Positions 24,976 to 33,382 of a stretch of DNA of 63,743 bases are shown here, piece by piece (positions within the stretch are counted from its first letter, which is position 1; each line of letters starts with the position of its first letter). The position numbers were made by a program, and so were the translations under genes. The notes below the pieces were generated by a model, which searched no databases, was not told where the DNA came from, and was given only the letters and a program-made list of their open reading frames with translations. The stretch spans positions 1 through 63,743 of the forward strand of contig NZ_JARHUF010000025.1 in NCBI RefSeq assembly GCF_029223195.1, in the 5' to 3' direction. The stretch is from Vibrio sp. CAU 1672 (GTDB lineage: Bacteria > Pseudomonadota > Gammaproteobacteria > Enterobacterales > Vibrionaceae).

Positions 24976-26226
24976 TTATTTTTTCGGTACCGACAACTGC
25001 ATTTCAGGCAGCGCTTCACGCTTGGCTTTGATTTTGCGCCACACTACCCATACCAGCACACTGAGCAACAGTGCCAGCACATTGCCGGCGGCAATGATCA
25101 TCAGGCTGCGTTTACGCGCCGCTTCACGTTCTGCAATGATCCGCTTCTCCAGCTCGATCCGGCGTTGCTCGGCCAGCTCAGCTTCTTTTGCAATCCGTGC
25201 TGCTTCAATGTCGACTTCATCAACCACACTGAACGTCTGCTCTCGGATCGGAAATACCAACGGCCGTCCGGAGGCGAGATCCGTAGCAAACACCTCTCCC
25301 TGCCAGGCGTACTTACCCAACGAGGCGTCGCCAGCCATCATAAGGGTAGTTTTCAGCCCCTCTTCACTGACCTGCCCCTGGCTGTACGTAATAAAGCCAT
25401 CCGGTGCCTGTTGCTTGACGTGAACCGCAATACTGCCAGGCTTGATCATGCCTTGTTCACCGCTTACCACGAGCTGATGCGGCTCATCAGGCTGACGTGA
25501 CTGAATAAAAGTGCGCGCTATCGGATTTGGATACACCAGTACAACTTGCTCCTGAGCACGCAGGAATACCCCATTACCGGAAGTGATGCGTGCACGATAT
25601 TTACCCGGCTCAACCTCCATTGGCAACTGTACAGTGAACACTCCATCCCCGGCCTGTTCATCCAGACCACGGCCGTCATCGGCAAATTCCCCTAATACCA
25701 ACGGTACCGGACGGGCTTCTTTGATCAACTCCTGTTCATTCTCAACAAATTTGGTCAGCGTGACCCGCAAGTTGACCCGGTCCAAAAAATCTCTCAGGTT
25801 CAAAAGCTGGCCATCCGCTGTCAGTCGCGCGGTAAATTTCAGGCTTTCGTTTTGATATAAGCGATTGGGAAACTGGTCTGTGCTGAGTTTCAGGTGGGAT
25901 ATCAGGCGAATGTTGTTGCTGGGGGTCACTTTGCCCACCGCCTGCCAGGGGCCGGCCATCGGTTGATCAACCGAGATAATGTCCAGTGAAGGCTCCTGGT
26001 ACCAGCGCACATTAGGGTAGGTACCCCAGGCGTAGTATTTTTTGCCATCCGGACGAACCAGCACCACCGGTTGAGAGCTCTGCTCGCGATACACCAGAAA
26101 GGTAATTTGTTCGATAGTGGGGTCCACCCTGAAACGATTATCCAATAAAGACATCGTCGACTCATCTGCCGCCACGGCCAAACTGCTCAACACCGCCAAA
26201 GCGGCGACCAACCACGCCCTCACCAT
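24976..26226 (-). CDS. TIGR03503 family membrane-anchored protein
   Basis: 416 aa. Signal peptide (RAWLVAALAVLSSLAVAA), a large periplasmic region with Ig-like/bacterial surface-type beta-sandwich segments (EVEPGKYRARITSGNGVF; SLGKYAWQGEVFATD), a charged coiled coil about residues 330-370 (EAARIAKEAELAEQRRIELE) and one membrane helix near 378-400 with a short basic cytoplasmic tail. TIGR03503 has no assigned function. The ATG at 26226 has AGGAG 6 nt upstream; a frame open to 26253 is rejected. Ends dnaQ-side unit: it starts 8 nt after the dnaQ stop. Confidence 0.88.
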   Translation of the reverse strand: MVRAWLVAALAVLSSLAVAADESTMSLLDNRFRVDPTIEQITFLVYREQSSQPVVLVRPDGKKYYAWGTYPNVRWYQEPSLDIISVDQPMAGPWQAVGKVTPSNNIRLISHLKLSTDQFPNRLYQNESLKFTARLTADGQLLNLRDFLDRVNLRVTLTKFVENEQELIKEARPVPLVLGEFADDGRGLDEQAGDGVFTVQLPMEVEPGKYRARITSGNGVFLRAQEQVVLVYPNPIARTFIQSRQPDEPHQLVVSGEQGMIKPGSIAVHVKQQAPDGFITYSQGQVSEEGLKTTLMMAGDASLGKYAWQGEVFATDLASGRPLVFPIREQTFSVVDEVDIEAARIAKEAELAEQRRIELEKRIIAEREAARKRSLMIIAAGNVLALLLSVLVWVVWRKIKAKREALPEMQLSVPKK

Positions 26227-26234
26227 AGTTTCTC

Positions 26235-26966
26235 CTATTGACGCCAGAGGCAAGCGCCACTCTTTTCAACCAAATCCAATCGAGATTGGTGTGCTTCTAA
26301 TTCATCGGCCGTTGCCTGTAAAACCTTTAACACTTTTTGACCTTGTACGCGACGAATACTCTCTACGCCACCTTCCTGCTTATTGGCATTGAACTCCAGG
26401 CTCGTTTGCCCGCCGGTCATCAACAGATAAACATCAGCGAGGATCTCCGCATCGAGCAATGCTCCGTGCAAAGTACGATGGGAGTTATCAATACCGTAGC
26501 GGTCACACAACACATCAAGGTTATTCCGCTTGCCCGGGAAAATCTTCTTCGCCATGGCAAGGGTATCGGTCACCTTACAGTAATCATCGGTTTTACCCGT
26601 GCCCGGAGCGAGCATCTCAAACTCGTAGTCCATAAAGCCGGTATCGAAGGGCGCATTGTGCGCCACCAGCTCGGCACCTTTAATAAAGTCTAAAAACTCA
26701 TGGTGAACCTGAGCATATTCCGGCTTATCCAGCAGAAACTCGTCGGTAATACCGTGGACTTCAACCGCATCGGGCTGAATTTCACGATCCGGTTTTAGAT
26801 AGACATGGAAGTGGCGTCCAGTCAGCTTTCGGTTAACGATTTCCACCGCACCAATTTCAATGATGCGATGCCCCATGTAATGCGGACCGCCTTCACGGTT
26901 CATACCGGTGGTTTCGGTATCGAGAACGACAATACGGCTATATTCAGAATTGCTGCTGGTATTCAT
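26235..26966 (-). CDS. dnaQ: DNA polymerase III epsilon subunit (proofreading exonuclease)
   Basis: 3'-5' exonuclease of the replicase core, pairing with DnaE (35.8-39.3 kb). 243 aa. ExoI LDTETTG (Asp16, Glu18), ExoII HNAPFDTGFMDYE, ExoIII HGALLDAEILADVYL. C-terminal DLVEKSGACLWRQ is the alpha-binding tail. Divergent from rnhA, 60 bp between starts, the classic dnaQ-rnhA arrangement with overlapping promoters. Confidence 0.97.
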   Translation of the reverse strand: MNTSSNSEYSRIVVLDTETTGMNREGGPHYMGHRIIEIGAVEIVNRKLTGRHFHVYLKPDREIQPDAVEVHGITDEFLLDKPEYAQVHHEFLDFIKGAELVAHNAPFDTGFMDYEFEMLAPGTGKTDDYCKVTDTLAMAKKIFPGKRNNLDVLCDRYGIDNSHRTLHGALLDAEILADVYLLMTGGQTSLEFNANKQEGGVESIRRVQGQKVLKVLQATADELEAHQSRLDLVEKSGACLWRQ

Positions 26967-27026
26967 AAGGTTATGTGTGTCAGACTATGCTTCAATAAAA
27001 TGTTTCGGCTAATAGTACCAAAAAAT

Positions 27027-27488
27027 ATGACCAAACACGTTGAGATTTTCACAGACGGATCTTGTTTAGGCAACCCCGGCCCCGGTGGCTACGGCATCGT
27101 CTTACGCTATAAGCAGGTGGAAAAAACGCTGGCAAAAGGTTATACGCTAACCACCAACAACCGCATGGAAATGATGGCTGCGGTAGTCGCGCTGCAAACA
27201 CTTAAAGAACCTTGCCACGTATCACTCACCACCGACAGCCAATATGTGCGCCAGGGGATCACCCAGTGGATTCACAACTGGAAAAAACGCGGCTGGAAAA
27301 CCGCAGACAAGAAGCCGGTTAAAAATGCCGACTTATGGCAGGCGTTAGATAAAGAAACCGCCCGTCATCAAGTTGACTGGCATTGGGTAAAAGGCCACGC
27401 CGGCCACCGCGAAAACGAAATTTGTGACGAACTGGCCCGCACTGCCGCCGAAAACCCGACCGACGAAGATACCGGCTACCAGGCTTAA
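27027..27488 (+). CDS. rnhA: ribonuclease HI
   Basis: Cuts RNA in RNA:DNA hybrids. 153 aa; catalytic Asp10 (IFTDGSCLGNPGPGG), Glu48 (NNRMEMMA), Asp70 (TTDSQYV), and a late Asp in NEICDELA. The ATG at 27027 lacks a clear Shine-Dalgarno. A frame open upstream to 26805 runs inside dnaQ and is rejected. Its last 4 nt overlap the convergent methyltransferase gene. Confidence 0.97.
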   Translation: MTKHVEIFTDGSCLGNPGPGGYGIVLRYKQVEKTLAKGYTLTTNNRMEMMAAVVALQTLKEPCHVSLTTDSQYVRQGITQWIHNWKKRGWKTADKKPVKNADLWQALDKETARHQVDWHWVKGHAGHRENEICDELARTAAENPTDEDTGYQA

Positions 27489-28240
27489 CCTTTATCGCCG
27501 GAAACCTTGCGCATGACATTCCGTTCACGATGCATCACCCCCAGTGGGGTAAGTTTTTTCTTCAAACGCCAATGAGGCTTAATCAACTTGAGTGGGTAGG
27601 TGCGTTTCCGGGCCACAATAAAATATAAACTGCCTGCTGGCGAGGCCCATTCGCCCAGGCTGTTCTCCAGCCAGGTCCACATGGTTTGATAGCGCTTCAT
27701 CGGAAACAACGCATAGCGGTCACAATGAATCACCTGATAATTGAGTAACCCCAGCCAGTCGCGAATACGGTTAGAGGTAAACATACGCCCGCTCCAGGGC
27801 AAGTTTTTCTTCCGCCACGGCAACAGACTGGCAAGGCCGGTGAGGCTGATAGGATTAAAACCGGTAATCACCAGATAGCCATCATCCATCATCACCCGGT
27901 CCACTTCACGCAGCAGGCGATGCGGGTCATTCGCATAATCGAGTTGATGAGCCAGTATCACCACATCAAAACTCTTTTCCAAAAAGGGTAAATCGTAACC
28001 ATCTGCAATGACATTATGCAACGGGTTCTGGATATCTAGGTTGACTTGGTGTTGAATGGTACAACTACAGCTGGACAGCTCACAGCTCAGTCCCCCCAAC
28101 TTTAACATATGGTAGCCAAACAGCTTTGGGCACCATTCATCAAGGCGGGTTTGGATTGACTCCAGCACCCATGGACCATTGTTCAATTCTGTCCATGACG
28201 ATGGGTGTTGTATAGTTTTACTGGTGAGTGCTGGTTTCAT
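27485..28240 (-). CDS. SAM-dependent methyltransferase (YafS-like)
   Basis: 251 aa class I methyltransferase. The SAM motif I region is degenerate, but ADGYDLPFLEKSFDVVILAH (acidic motif II/III) and DDGYLVITGFNPISL are typical. Resembles E. coli YafS, which also faces gloB and sits near rnhA. Substrate unknown. Starts 37 bp from gloB in divergent orientation. Confidence 0.9.
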   Translation of the reverse strand: MKPALTSKTIQHPSSWTELNNGPWVLESIQTRLDEWCPKLFGYHMLKLGGLSCELSSCSCTIQHQVNLDIQNPLHNVIADGYDLPFLEKSFDVVILAHQLDYANDPHRLLREVDRVMMDDGYLVITGFNPISLTGLASLLPWRKKNLPWSGRMFTSNRIRDWLGLLNYQVIHCDRYALFPMKRYQTMWTWLENSLGEWASPAGSLYFIVARKRTYPLKLIKPHWRLKKKLTPLGVMHRERNVMRKVSGDKG

Positions 28241-28277
28241 GAACCACCTGACTAATTAGGGTAACGGAGAACGAATC

Positions 28278-29036
28278 GTGTTAGAGATCAAAAGCATACC
28301 CGCATTTAACGACAATTACATCTGGCTGATACAAAATAGCGACCAGCGCTGTGCCGTGGTCGATCCCGGTGATGCTCAACCGGTGCTCGACTACCTGCAG
28401 GCTTACGGGTTAACTTTAGATGCGATCTTAATTACCCACCACCACAATGATCACATTGGCGGCGTTGCCGATCTGGTCCGTACCTTCCCCCAGGTCACGG
28501 TCGTCGGGCCAAAAGCGGAGCCAATCCCGACCTTAACTCATCCTATCGAAGAGGGTGACAAACTGGAACTGTTTGGTGAGGTTTTTCTCGTACTCGGCCT
28601 GCCAGGCCATACACTGGGTCATATCGGCTATGTCGGTGCAGGGAAACTGTTCTGTGGTGATGTGCTGTTTTCGGCCGGATGCGGGCGCATCTTCGAAGGT
28701 ACGCCAGAGCAAATGTTCCAGTCTCTGAGCAAAATTGCAGCGCTGCCTGACGACACTGAGGTGTATGCCGCCCATGAATACACCGCCAGTAACATTGCTT
28801 TTGCACTGGCAGTCGAGCCGGATAACGAGCAACTCCGTCAATACCGTGATGATGTTAACCGCTTGCGGGCACAAAATATAGCCACGCTGCCAACCACAAT
28901 TGGCCGTGAAAAATGGATCAACCCTTTCCTGCGTACCACCCACGCCGATGTGGTCAAGTCCGTGGCCAAACGCATCGAAAATAGCGATCCAGTCTCGGTT
29001 TTTACAGCTTTGCGTGAGTGGAAGAACGGATTTTAA
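28278..29036 (+). CDS. gloB: hydroxyacylglutathione hydrolase (glyoxalase II)
   Basis: Hydrolyses S-lactoylglutathione to D-lactate, completing methylglyoxal detoxification. 252 aa metallo-beta-lactamase fold; the di-metal motif THHHNDHIGG has His54, His56, Asp58, His59, plus GHTLGHIGY and AAHEYTASNI. GTG start at 28278, with GGAG about 10 nt upstream (GGAGAACGAATC), consistent with MLEIKSIPAFNDNYIWLI homology. Confidence 0.97.
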   Translation: MLEIKSIPAFNDNYIWLIQNSDQRCAVVDPGDAQPVLDYLQAYGLTLDAILITHHHNDHIGGVADLVRTFPQVTVVGPKAEPIPTLTHPIEEGDKLELFGEVFLVLGLPGHTLGHIGYVGAGKLFCGDVLFSAGCGRIFEGTPEQMFQSLSKIAALPDDTEVYAAHEYTASNIAFALAVEPDNEQLRQYRDDVNRLRAQNIATLPTTIGREKWINPFLRTTHADVVKSVAKRIENSDPVSVFTALREWKNGF

Positions 29037-29090
29037 CCTTTTTCTGCTTGTAACTTTACACGACGCAAGTATTATCGTGAGCTGTTTTGT

Positions 29091-29111
29091 AGAAGCGCTT
29101 TGTGCGCTTCT
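29091..29111. terminator. hairpin after gloB (weak terminator)
   Basis: 8-bp stem AGAAGCGC / GCGCTTCT with 5-nt loop, 55 nt after the gloB stop; no good T-run follows, so termination efficiency is doubtful. Confidence 0.45.
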
Positions 29112-29225
29112 AATGCGTTTAAAGCGAATATAAAACTATTTGTATTTCACGCTGATTGAATGCATCGGTGAAAGTATCTCTATTTCACCGCATTGTGAGT
29201 ATTAAAGATGTCTATTATCTTTCAA

Positions 29226-29288
29226 CCTGCCACGTAGCCGGGTCTGCGCGACAGGCAGGAGGAGATAACCAGGCCCTAACTAGGCTGA
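29226..29288 (+). promoter_or_regulatory. structured mltD leader with displaced Shine-Dalgarno
   Basis: CCTGCC (29226-29231) can pair with GGCAGG (29254-29259), partly covering AGGAGGAG (29257-29264). That strong Shine-Dalgarno lies 28 nt before the mltD ATG, too far for normal use, but a second small stem (CAGGCC / GGCTG, within 29270-29287) could loop out the gap. Regulatory meaning is inferred. Confidence 0.4.
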
Positions 29289-29292
29289 ATCC

Positions 29293-30861
29293 ATGCGTTT
29301 AAAGTACAGTTGGGTGTTGGTATTGTTATTATCTGGCTGTCAACTAACCCAGCCAGATCCAACAGTTTCAGCACCTGAAACCAATAATCCAGTGCAAACA
29401 GAGCCCCAACCGGCTCAAGCGGATACTCAATTACCGTCAAGCGAAGAACCCGTCAAACCCAAGCCGCTCTCTCCTCAGGAGCAACAAGATGTATGGCAGC
29501 GTATCGCAATGCAGCTTGAGATGGATATTCCCAACCACCGAAAAGTTGACTATTACCGCACATGGTATTTGAAACACCCGAGCCATCTACGCACTGTCTC
29601 CCAACGTGCCCAGCCTTTCTTATACCTGATCACCGAGAAAATTGAACAACGGGGACTGCCATTAGAGCTGGCTCTTTTGCCGGTGGTAGAAAGCTCCTTT
29701 GATGCTTTCGCTTACTCACACGGCAGTGCGGCCGGCCTGTGGCAGTTTGTGCCTGGTACCGGCGAGATGATGGGGCTGGAACAAAATTTCTGGTATGACG
29801 GTCGGCGCGATGTAGCCGCCGCAACAGATGCCGCGCTGGAATATCTGGTCCGGTTAAACAAACGCTTCGATGGTGACTGGCACCATGCGATTGCCGCCTA
29901 TAACAGCGGTGGTGGCCGGGTTTCAAGTGCGATTCGCAAGAATAAAAAACAAGGCAAACCGACAGACTTCTTCTCTCTGGATTTACCCAAAGAAACCAGC
30001 GGCTACGTCCCAAAACTGTTAGCCCTGGCCGACGTTATTGCGAATCAAGATAAGTACGGCATCAGTATTCCTGCGATACCGAACCAACCGGCGCTGGCTT
30101 TGGTTGATCCGAAAGAACAGCTCGATCTTGCCATTGCGGCAAAATATGCCGGCATTAATGTCAAGGAGCTGCAAAGCTATAACCCGGCCTACAACCAGTG
30201 GTCAACCGCACCGGACGGCCCACACCAGTTACTGATCCCTATTGAAAAGAAAGATGCATTTCTGGCCAACGTTGAGCAAAACCGCGGCAGAGGTGTGAAA
30301 GTCGCGCGCTACAAAGTCAAATCAGGCGATTCACTGAGCGTATTGGCCCAAAGGTACGGCACCACCACCAAAGTCATCCGCCGGGCTAATGGCTTAGCCA
30401 ATAACAACATTCGCGCAGGACAGTACTTATTGATCCCAACCTCAACCAAAGATGATACGGCTTATGCCCTCAGTGCGCAGAACCGCCTGGAAAAAACCCA
30501 GTCACGGGCCCGTGGTCAGTATAAACTGACCCATGTCGTGCAATCCGGAGAGAGTTTGTGGACCATTGCCAGGAAGAACAATGTCTCCCACCAATCGTTG
30601 GCAAAATGGAATGGTATGGGACCGAAAGACACCCTGCGTATCGGACAAAAACTGGTCATCTGGAAAAAGGCCGACCAGGGCGCGATTATCCGCACCGTGT
30701 TCTATCAGGTTCGCTCCGGTGATACCATCAGCGGTATCGCGAGTAAATTTAAGGTCAAAAGCAAAGACATCGTAAAATGGAACTCTCTGCAAAACCAGAA
30801 GTACCTCAAACCGGGTCAAAAGCTAAAATTGTATGTTGATGTAACCAAGGTAAGTGTATGA
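29293..30861 (+). CDS. mltD: membrane-bound lytic murein transglycosylase D
   Basis: Outer-membrane lipoprotein that cleaves glycan strands to 1,6-anhydro-MurNAc ends. 522 aa: lipobox LLSGC with Cys16, Pro/Glu-rich linker, SLT domain about 105-225 with catalytic Glu133 (PVVESSFDAFAYSHGSAAG), then three LysM repeats (about 339-383, 413-456, 469-514). Followed by a YIP1 gene through an ATGA overlap. See the leader entry for an unusual ribosome-site spacing. Confidence 0.96.
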   Translation: MRLKYSWVLVLLLSGCQLTQPDPTVSAPETNNPVQTEPQPAQADTQLPSSEEPVKPKPLSPQEQQDVWQRIAMQLEMDIPNHRKVDYYRTWYLKHPSHLRTVSQRAQPFLYLITEKIEQRGLPLELALLPVVESSFDAFAYSHGSAAGLWQFVPGTGEMMGLEQNFWYDGRRDVAAATDAALEYLVRLNKRFDGDWHHAIAAYNSGGGRVSSAIRKNKKQGKPTDFFSLDLPKETSGYVPKLLALADVIANQDKYGISIPAIPNQPALALVDPKEQLDLAIAAKYAGINVKELQSYNPAYNQWSTAPDGPHQLLIPIEKKDAFLANVEQNRGRGVKVARYKVKSGDSLSVLAQRYGTTTKVIRRANGLANNNIRAGQYLLIPTSTKDDTAYALSAQNRLEKTQSRARGQYKLTHVVQSGESLWTIARKNNVSHQSLAKWNGMGPKDTLRIGQKLVIWKKADQGAIIRTVFYQVRSGDTISGIASKFKVKSKDIVKWNSLQNQKYLKPGQKLKLYVDVTKVSV

Positions 30862-31544
30862 ACCCATCCAGTAACCCTCTCGTAATGTTGTTGGATATTT
30901 TCCGTTCCCCAACCGCATGTTTTCTGGCGCTATACCAACGTGGCGCATGGGGCTGGCAGCCCTTCGTCGTCCTGTTGATCAGCCCGTTTTTGTTCTGGGG
31001 GGCCTATTTCTCCAATGTCGACTTCGCCTGGCTTAGTAGCCAGCTGAGCGTTCAGCTGCAGCAAATCAATCCTGATCAGATCGAATTGCTGGATAAAAAT
31101 ACCCTGATGGCCAGTGCGATCATTAACGATGTGTTTAACCGCTTTGCCACGCTTTTGGTACTGGCGCTGTGGTTTTTCCTCGCCACCAAATCAAGCCAGC
31201 ACCAGCATGGTTACTGGAAATGGTTTGCCGCAGCGTGCGCGATTATGTTTCCTGCAGTACTGGGTGACATCGCCAGCTACGTGAGTCTGTTACTCAAACA
31301 TGGCCAGGTTATGACCTATGCTGCTGACCTCAACAGTTTAAACGGTCTGCTAAAGCTGCCACTCACCAGTGAATGGTCTCAGTTCGCCAGTTCATTGCCA
31401 CTGTTACTGCCCTGGTATGTGGTACTCGGCTACGCGGCCATCCTGACCTGGACCGAATTTGAGCGAGGACAAGCCCTGGTAATTGCCGGCTTACCTTGGA
31501 TTGCGTTTTATCTGATTTGGGCGCTGTATTTACTGATTTTCTAA
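30858..31544 (+). CDS. YIP1 family inner-membrane protein
   Basis: 228 aa with about five membrane segments (FVVLLISPFLFWGAYF; ATLLVLALWFFLAT; AAACAIMFPAVLGDIASYV; LLPWYVVLGYAAIL; WIAFYLIWALYLLIF), YIP1-type. Bacterial YIP1 proteins have no defined role. Coupled to mltD by a 4-nt overlap, so it may serve cell-wall or envelope functions, by context only. Confidence 0.87.
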   Translation: MNPSSNPLVMLLDIFRSPTACFLALYQRGAWGWQPFVVLLISPFLFWGAYFSNVDFAWLSSQLSVQLQQINPDQIELLDKNTLMASAIINDVFNRFATLLVLALWFFLATKSSQHQHGYWKWFAAACAIMFPAVLGDIASYVSLLLKHGQVMTYAADLNSLNGLLKLPLTSEWSQFASSLPLLLPWYVVLGYAAILTWTEFERGQALVIAGLPWIAFYLIWALYLLIF

Positions 31545-31547
31545 CGG

Positions 31548-32393
31548 TTACTGCTCCAGGCGAAAACGCACCAAAAGTGGGTTATGATCGGAAGCGTCGC
31601 TTTGCGGCGCTTTCGCATATTCCACCTTTAATCCCCGATAATAGACGTGATCCAATGCCAGCCCGGTAACAAACTGCGTGCGGTAGTCGGGATTAAACCG
31701 GACCTCCTCAAGGCCAGCCAGCTTTAATACCGAAGTCATCGTCACCAGACGCTCTTCACTCCAGCTGTTAAAATCACCGGCAAACACCACCGGCCCCTCA
31801 TGCGACTGCAGCGCCTGTTGCAGAGTAGCAAGCTGCGCGCGGTACTCTTTCGTCCCCCAGGTAAAATTGATCGCATGAATATTAAACACCGCCAGAGTGG
31901 TTCCATCACTCAACAAATATTCACTGTACAGCGCCGATTTCGGCAAACGCAACCATGGCTCTGTCGCGGTATACGCACAGGCTCGAACCGGCTCAGGCCG
32001 GGCAATGCTGATCACACCAGCAGCATGGTCGAAAGCTTTGAAAGCGGTCACCCGGTTACTGACCCACAAGCCGTTAATTAGCCACTTCTTCAGTTCATCG
32101 GTCAAACTGGCTTCCTGCAGCAGCAATAATTGACTCTGGTCGGCCAGCGTATCCAAAGCCGTTTTCCAGCCAGTGCGGCCTTGCTTATAGATATTCCATA
32201 TCAACAGGTTAAGCTCACCATGATGATCTAATGCCTGTGGTGCATCAAACTCAAGGCAGTTGACTTCCTGGCGAACTAGCGCCCCCGACTGTGACACAAT
32301 TTGGGGCTGTTCTGGGATACTGAATATCAGTTGAAAACCGATCAAGACACCTGCAATTGTGGCAACCACCATAAGAGTTAAGCGCTTAACCAT
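31548..32393 (-). CDS. endonuclease/exonuclease/phosphatase family protein (YafD-like)
   Basis: 281 aa. An N-terminal signal anchor (LMVVATIAGVLIGFQLIF), then an EEP fold: LNLLIWNIYKQG, LLLQEAS, FNIHAINF, VFAGDFNSWS and ASDHNPLLVRF contain the metal and catalytic residues. Looks like E. coli YafD, found near mltD and gloB there too. Whether it cuts DNA, phospholipid or a phosphate ester is unknown; the signal anchor suggests a periplasmic location. Confidence 0.88.
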   Translation of the reverse strand: MVKRLTLMVVATIAGVLIGFQLIFSIPEQPQIVSQSGALVRQEVNCLEFDAPQALDHHGELNLLIWNIYKQGRTGWKTALDTLADQSQLLLLQEASLTDELKKWLINGLWVSNRVTAFKAFDHAAGVISIARPEPVRACAYTATEPWLRLPKSALYSEYLLSDGTTLAVFNIHAINFTWGTKEYRAQLATLQQALQSHEGPVVFAGDFNSWSEERLVTMTSVLKLAGLEEVRFNPDYRTQFVTGLALDHVYYRGLKVEYAKAPQSDASDHNPLLVRFRLEQ

Positions 32394-32417
32394 CGCATTC
32401 TCCTGGATTAATTGAAT

Positions 32418-32445
32418 AGAAAAAGGAGCCGCAGGGCTCCTTTAC
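32418..32445 (-). terminator. terminator of glnB
   Basis: Minus-strand stem AAAGGAGCC / GGCTCCTTT with loop CTGC, tail TTTTTCTATTC. Confidence 0.9.
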
Positions 32446-32483
32446 AGTTTACTCGTCTTTGTACTGGCTTCCGCGCTGCCGCT

Positions 32484-32822
32484 TTAAATCGCGTCTTCGT
32501 CTTCTTCGCCGGTACGAATCCGCACCACACGCTCAATGTCCGTGACAAAGATTTTACCATCGCCGATCTTGCCGGTTTGTGCCGTTTCAATAATGGTTTC
32601 CACGCATTTATCCGCTACGTCTTCAGTAACCACTATTTCTAACTTCACTTTAGGCAGGAAATCCACCATATATTCTGCGCCACGGTAGAGTTCCGTATGG
32701 CCTTTCTGACGGCCAAAGCCTTTAACCTCTGATACGGTCATCCCTGTAATACCGACTTCTGCCAGCGCCTCACGCACATCATCCAACTTAAATGGTTTGA
32801 TAATCGCTTCAATTTTTTTCAT
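32484..32822 (-). CDS. glnB: nitrogen regulatory protein P-II
   Basis: Trimeric signal protein sensing 2-oxoglutarate and glutamine; modulates NtrB and GlnE. 112 aa. T-loop HTELYRGAEYMVDFLPK with Tyr51, uridylylated by GlnD, which is encoded at 55.7 kb. The B-loop TGKIGDGKIF is intact. The start at 32822 follows AAGGG by 7 nt; an ATG two codons earlier abuts the ribosome site. Stands alone between a YafD-like gene and a cytochrome c gene. Confidence 0.97.
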   Translation of the reverse strand: MKKIEAIIKPFKLDDVREALAEVGITGMTVSEVKGFGRQKGHTELYRGAEYMVDFLPKVKLEIVVTEDVADKCVETIIETAQTGKIGDGKIFVTDIERVVRIRTGEEDEDAI

Positions 32823-32948
32823 GTTCATCCCTTAAGCTTCAATCGTTTGCGACTATTATCGGTTAGCCCTAATCAACATTCAATGTTTCTTACCGTTCAG
32901 CTGGTTAAAAAACTCATTTATCACTCAATAGTAAATCTTCACCTGCAA

Positions 32949-32974
32949 ATAAGCCAGGGACATCCCTGGCTTAT
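32949..32974 (-). terminator. terminator of cytochrome c gene
   Basis: 10-bp stem AAGCCAGGGA / TCCCTGGCTT with a 2-nt centre, 26 nt after the stop; the tail TTATTTGC is only moderately T-rich. Confidence 0.78.
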
Positions 32975-33000
32975 TAATTCATTCAGCTTCCAAGTGGTGC

Positions 33001-33312
33001 TTACAGGCTGGAATAGTAGGCGGCGAGATTGGCAATATCCTGATCGCTCAATAACGATGCTTGCGCCTGCATTACGGCAGCAAGCGCGCCACCGCGCTCC
33101 TTATTCTTATAGGCTTTGATAGAACTGATGATGTACTGCTCATTCTGCCCTTTGAGGTTTGGATAACCGGGAATGGTCGCGATGCCATCAGCACCATGAC
33201 AAGCGGCACAAACTGCGGCTTTCGCTTTACCAGCCGCCGCATCACCTGCTGCCAGCGCCTGACCACTGATCAGGCCAAGAGCGACTACCGTCCCTATCAC
33301 GACTTTCTTCAT
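33001..33312 (-). CDS. class I c-type cytochrome (c5/c553-like)
   Basis: 103 aa. Signal peptide about 1-21 (IGTVVALGLISGQALA), heme motif CAACH (Cys35, Cys38, His39), likely axial Met81 (AVMQAQASLLSDQDIANLAAYY). Small periplasmic electron carrier; matured by the Ccm system. Donor and acceptor cannot be told. Not clearly in an operon: terminators sit on both sides. Confidence 0.93.
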   Translation of the reverse strand: MKKVVIGTVVALGLISGQALAAGDAAAGKAKAAVCAACHGADGIATIPGYPNLKGQNEQYIISSIKAYKNKERGGALAAVMQAQASLLSDQDIANLAAYYSSL

Positions 33313-33382
33313 TGCTTCTCCTTATCATTCCTTTTGATGGATTTTATTGCTGTTATTTTTACGATTGTGACATGCATTAAGA

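Noticed and set aside
24914..25423. 169-codon plus-strand frame opposite the TIGR03503 gene
   Set aside because: Ser/Arg/Thr-rich antisense shadow that starts before the terminator; no domain.
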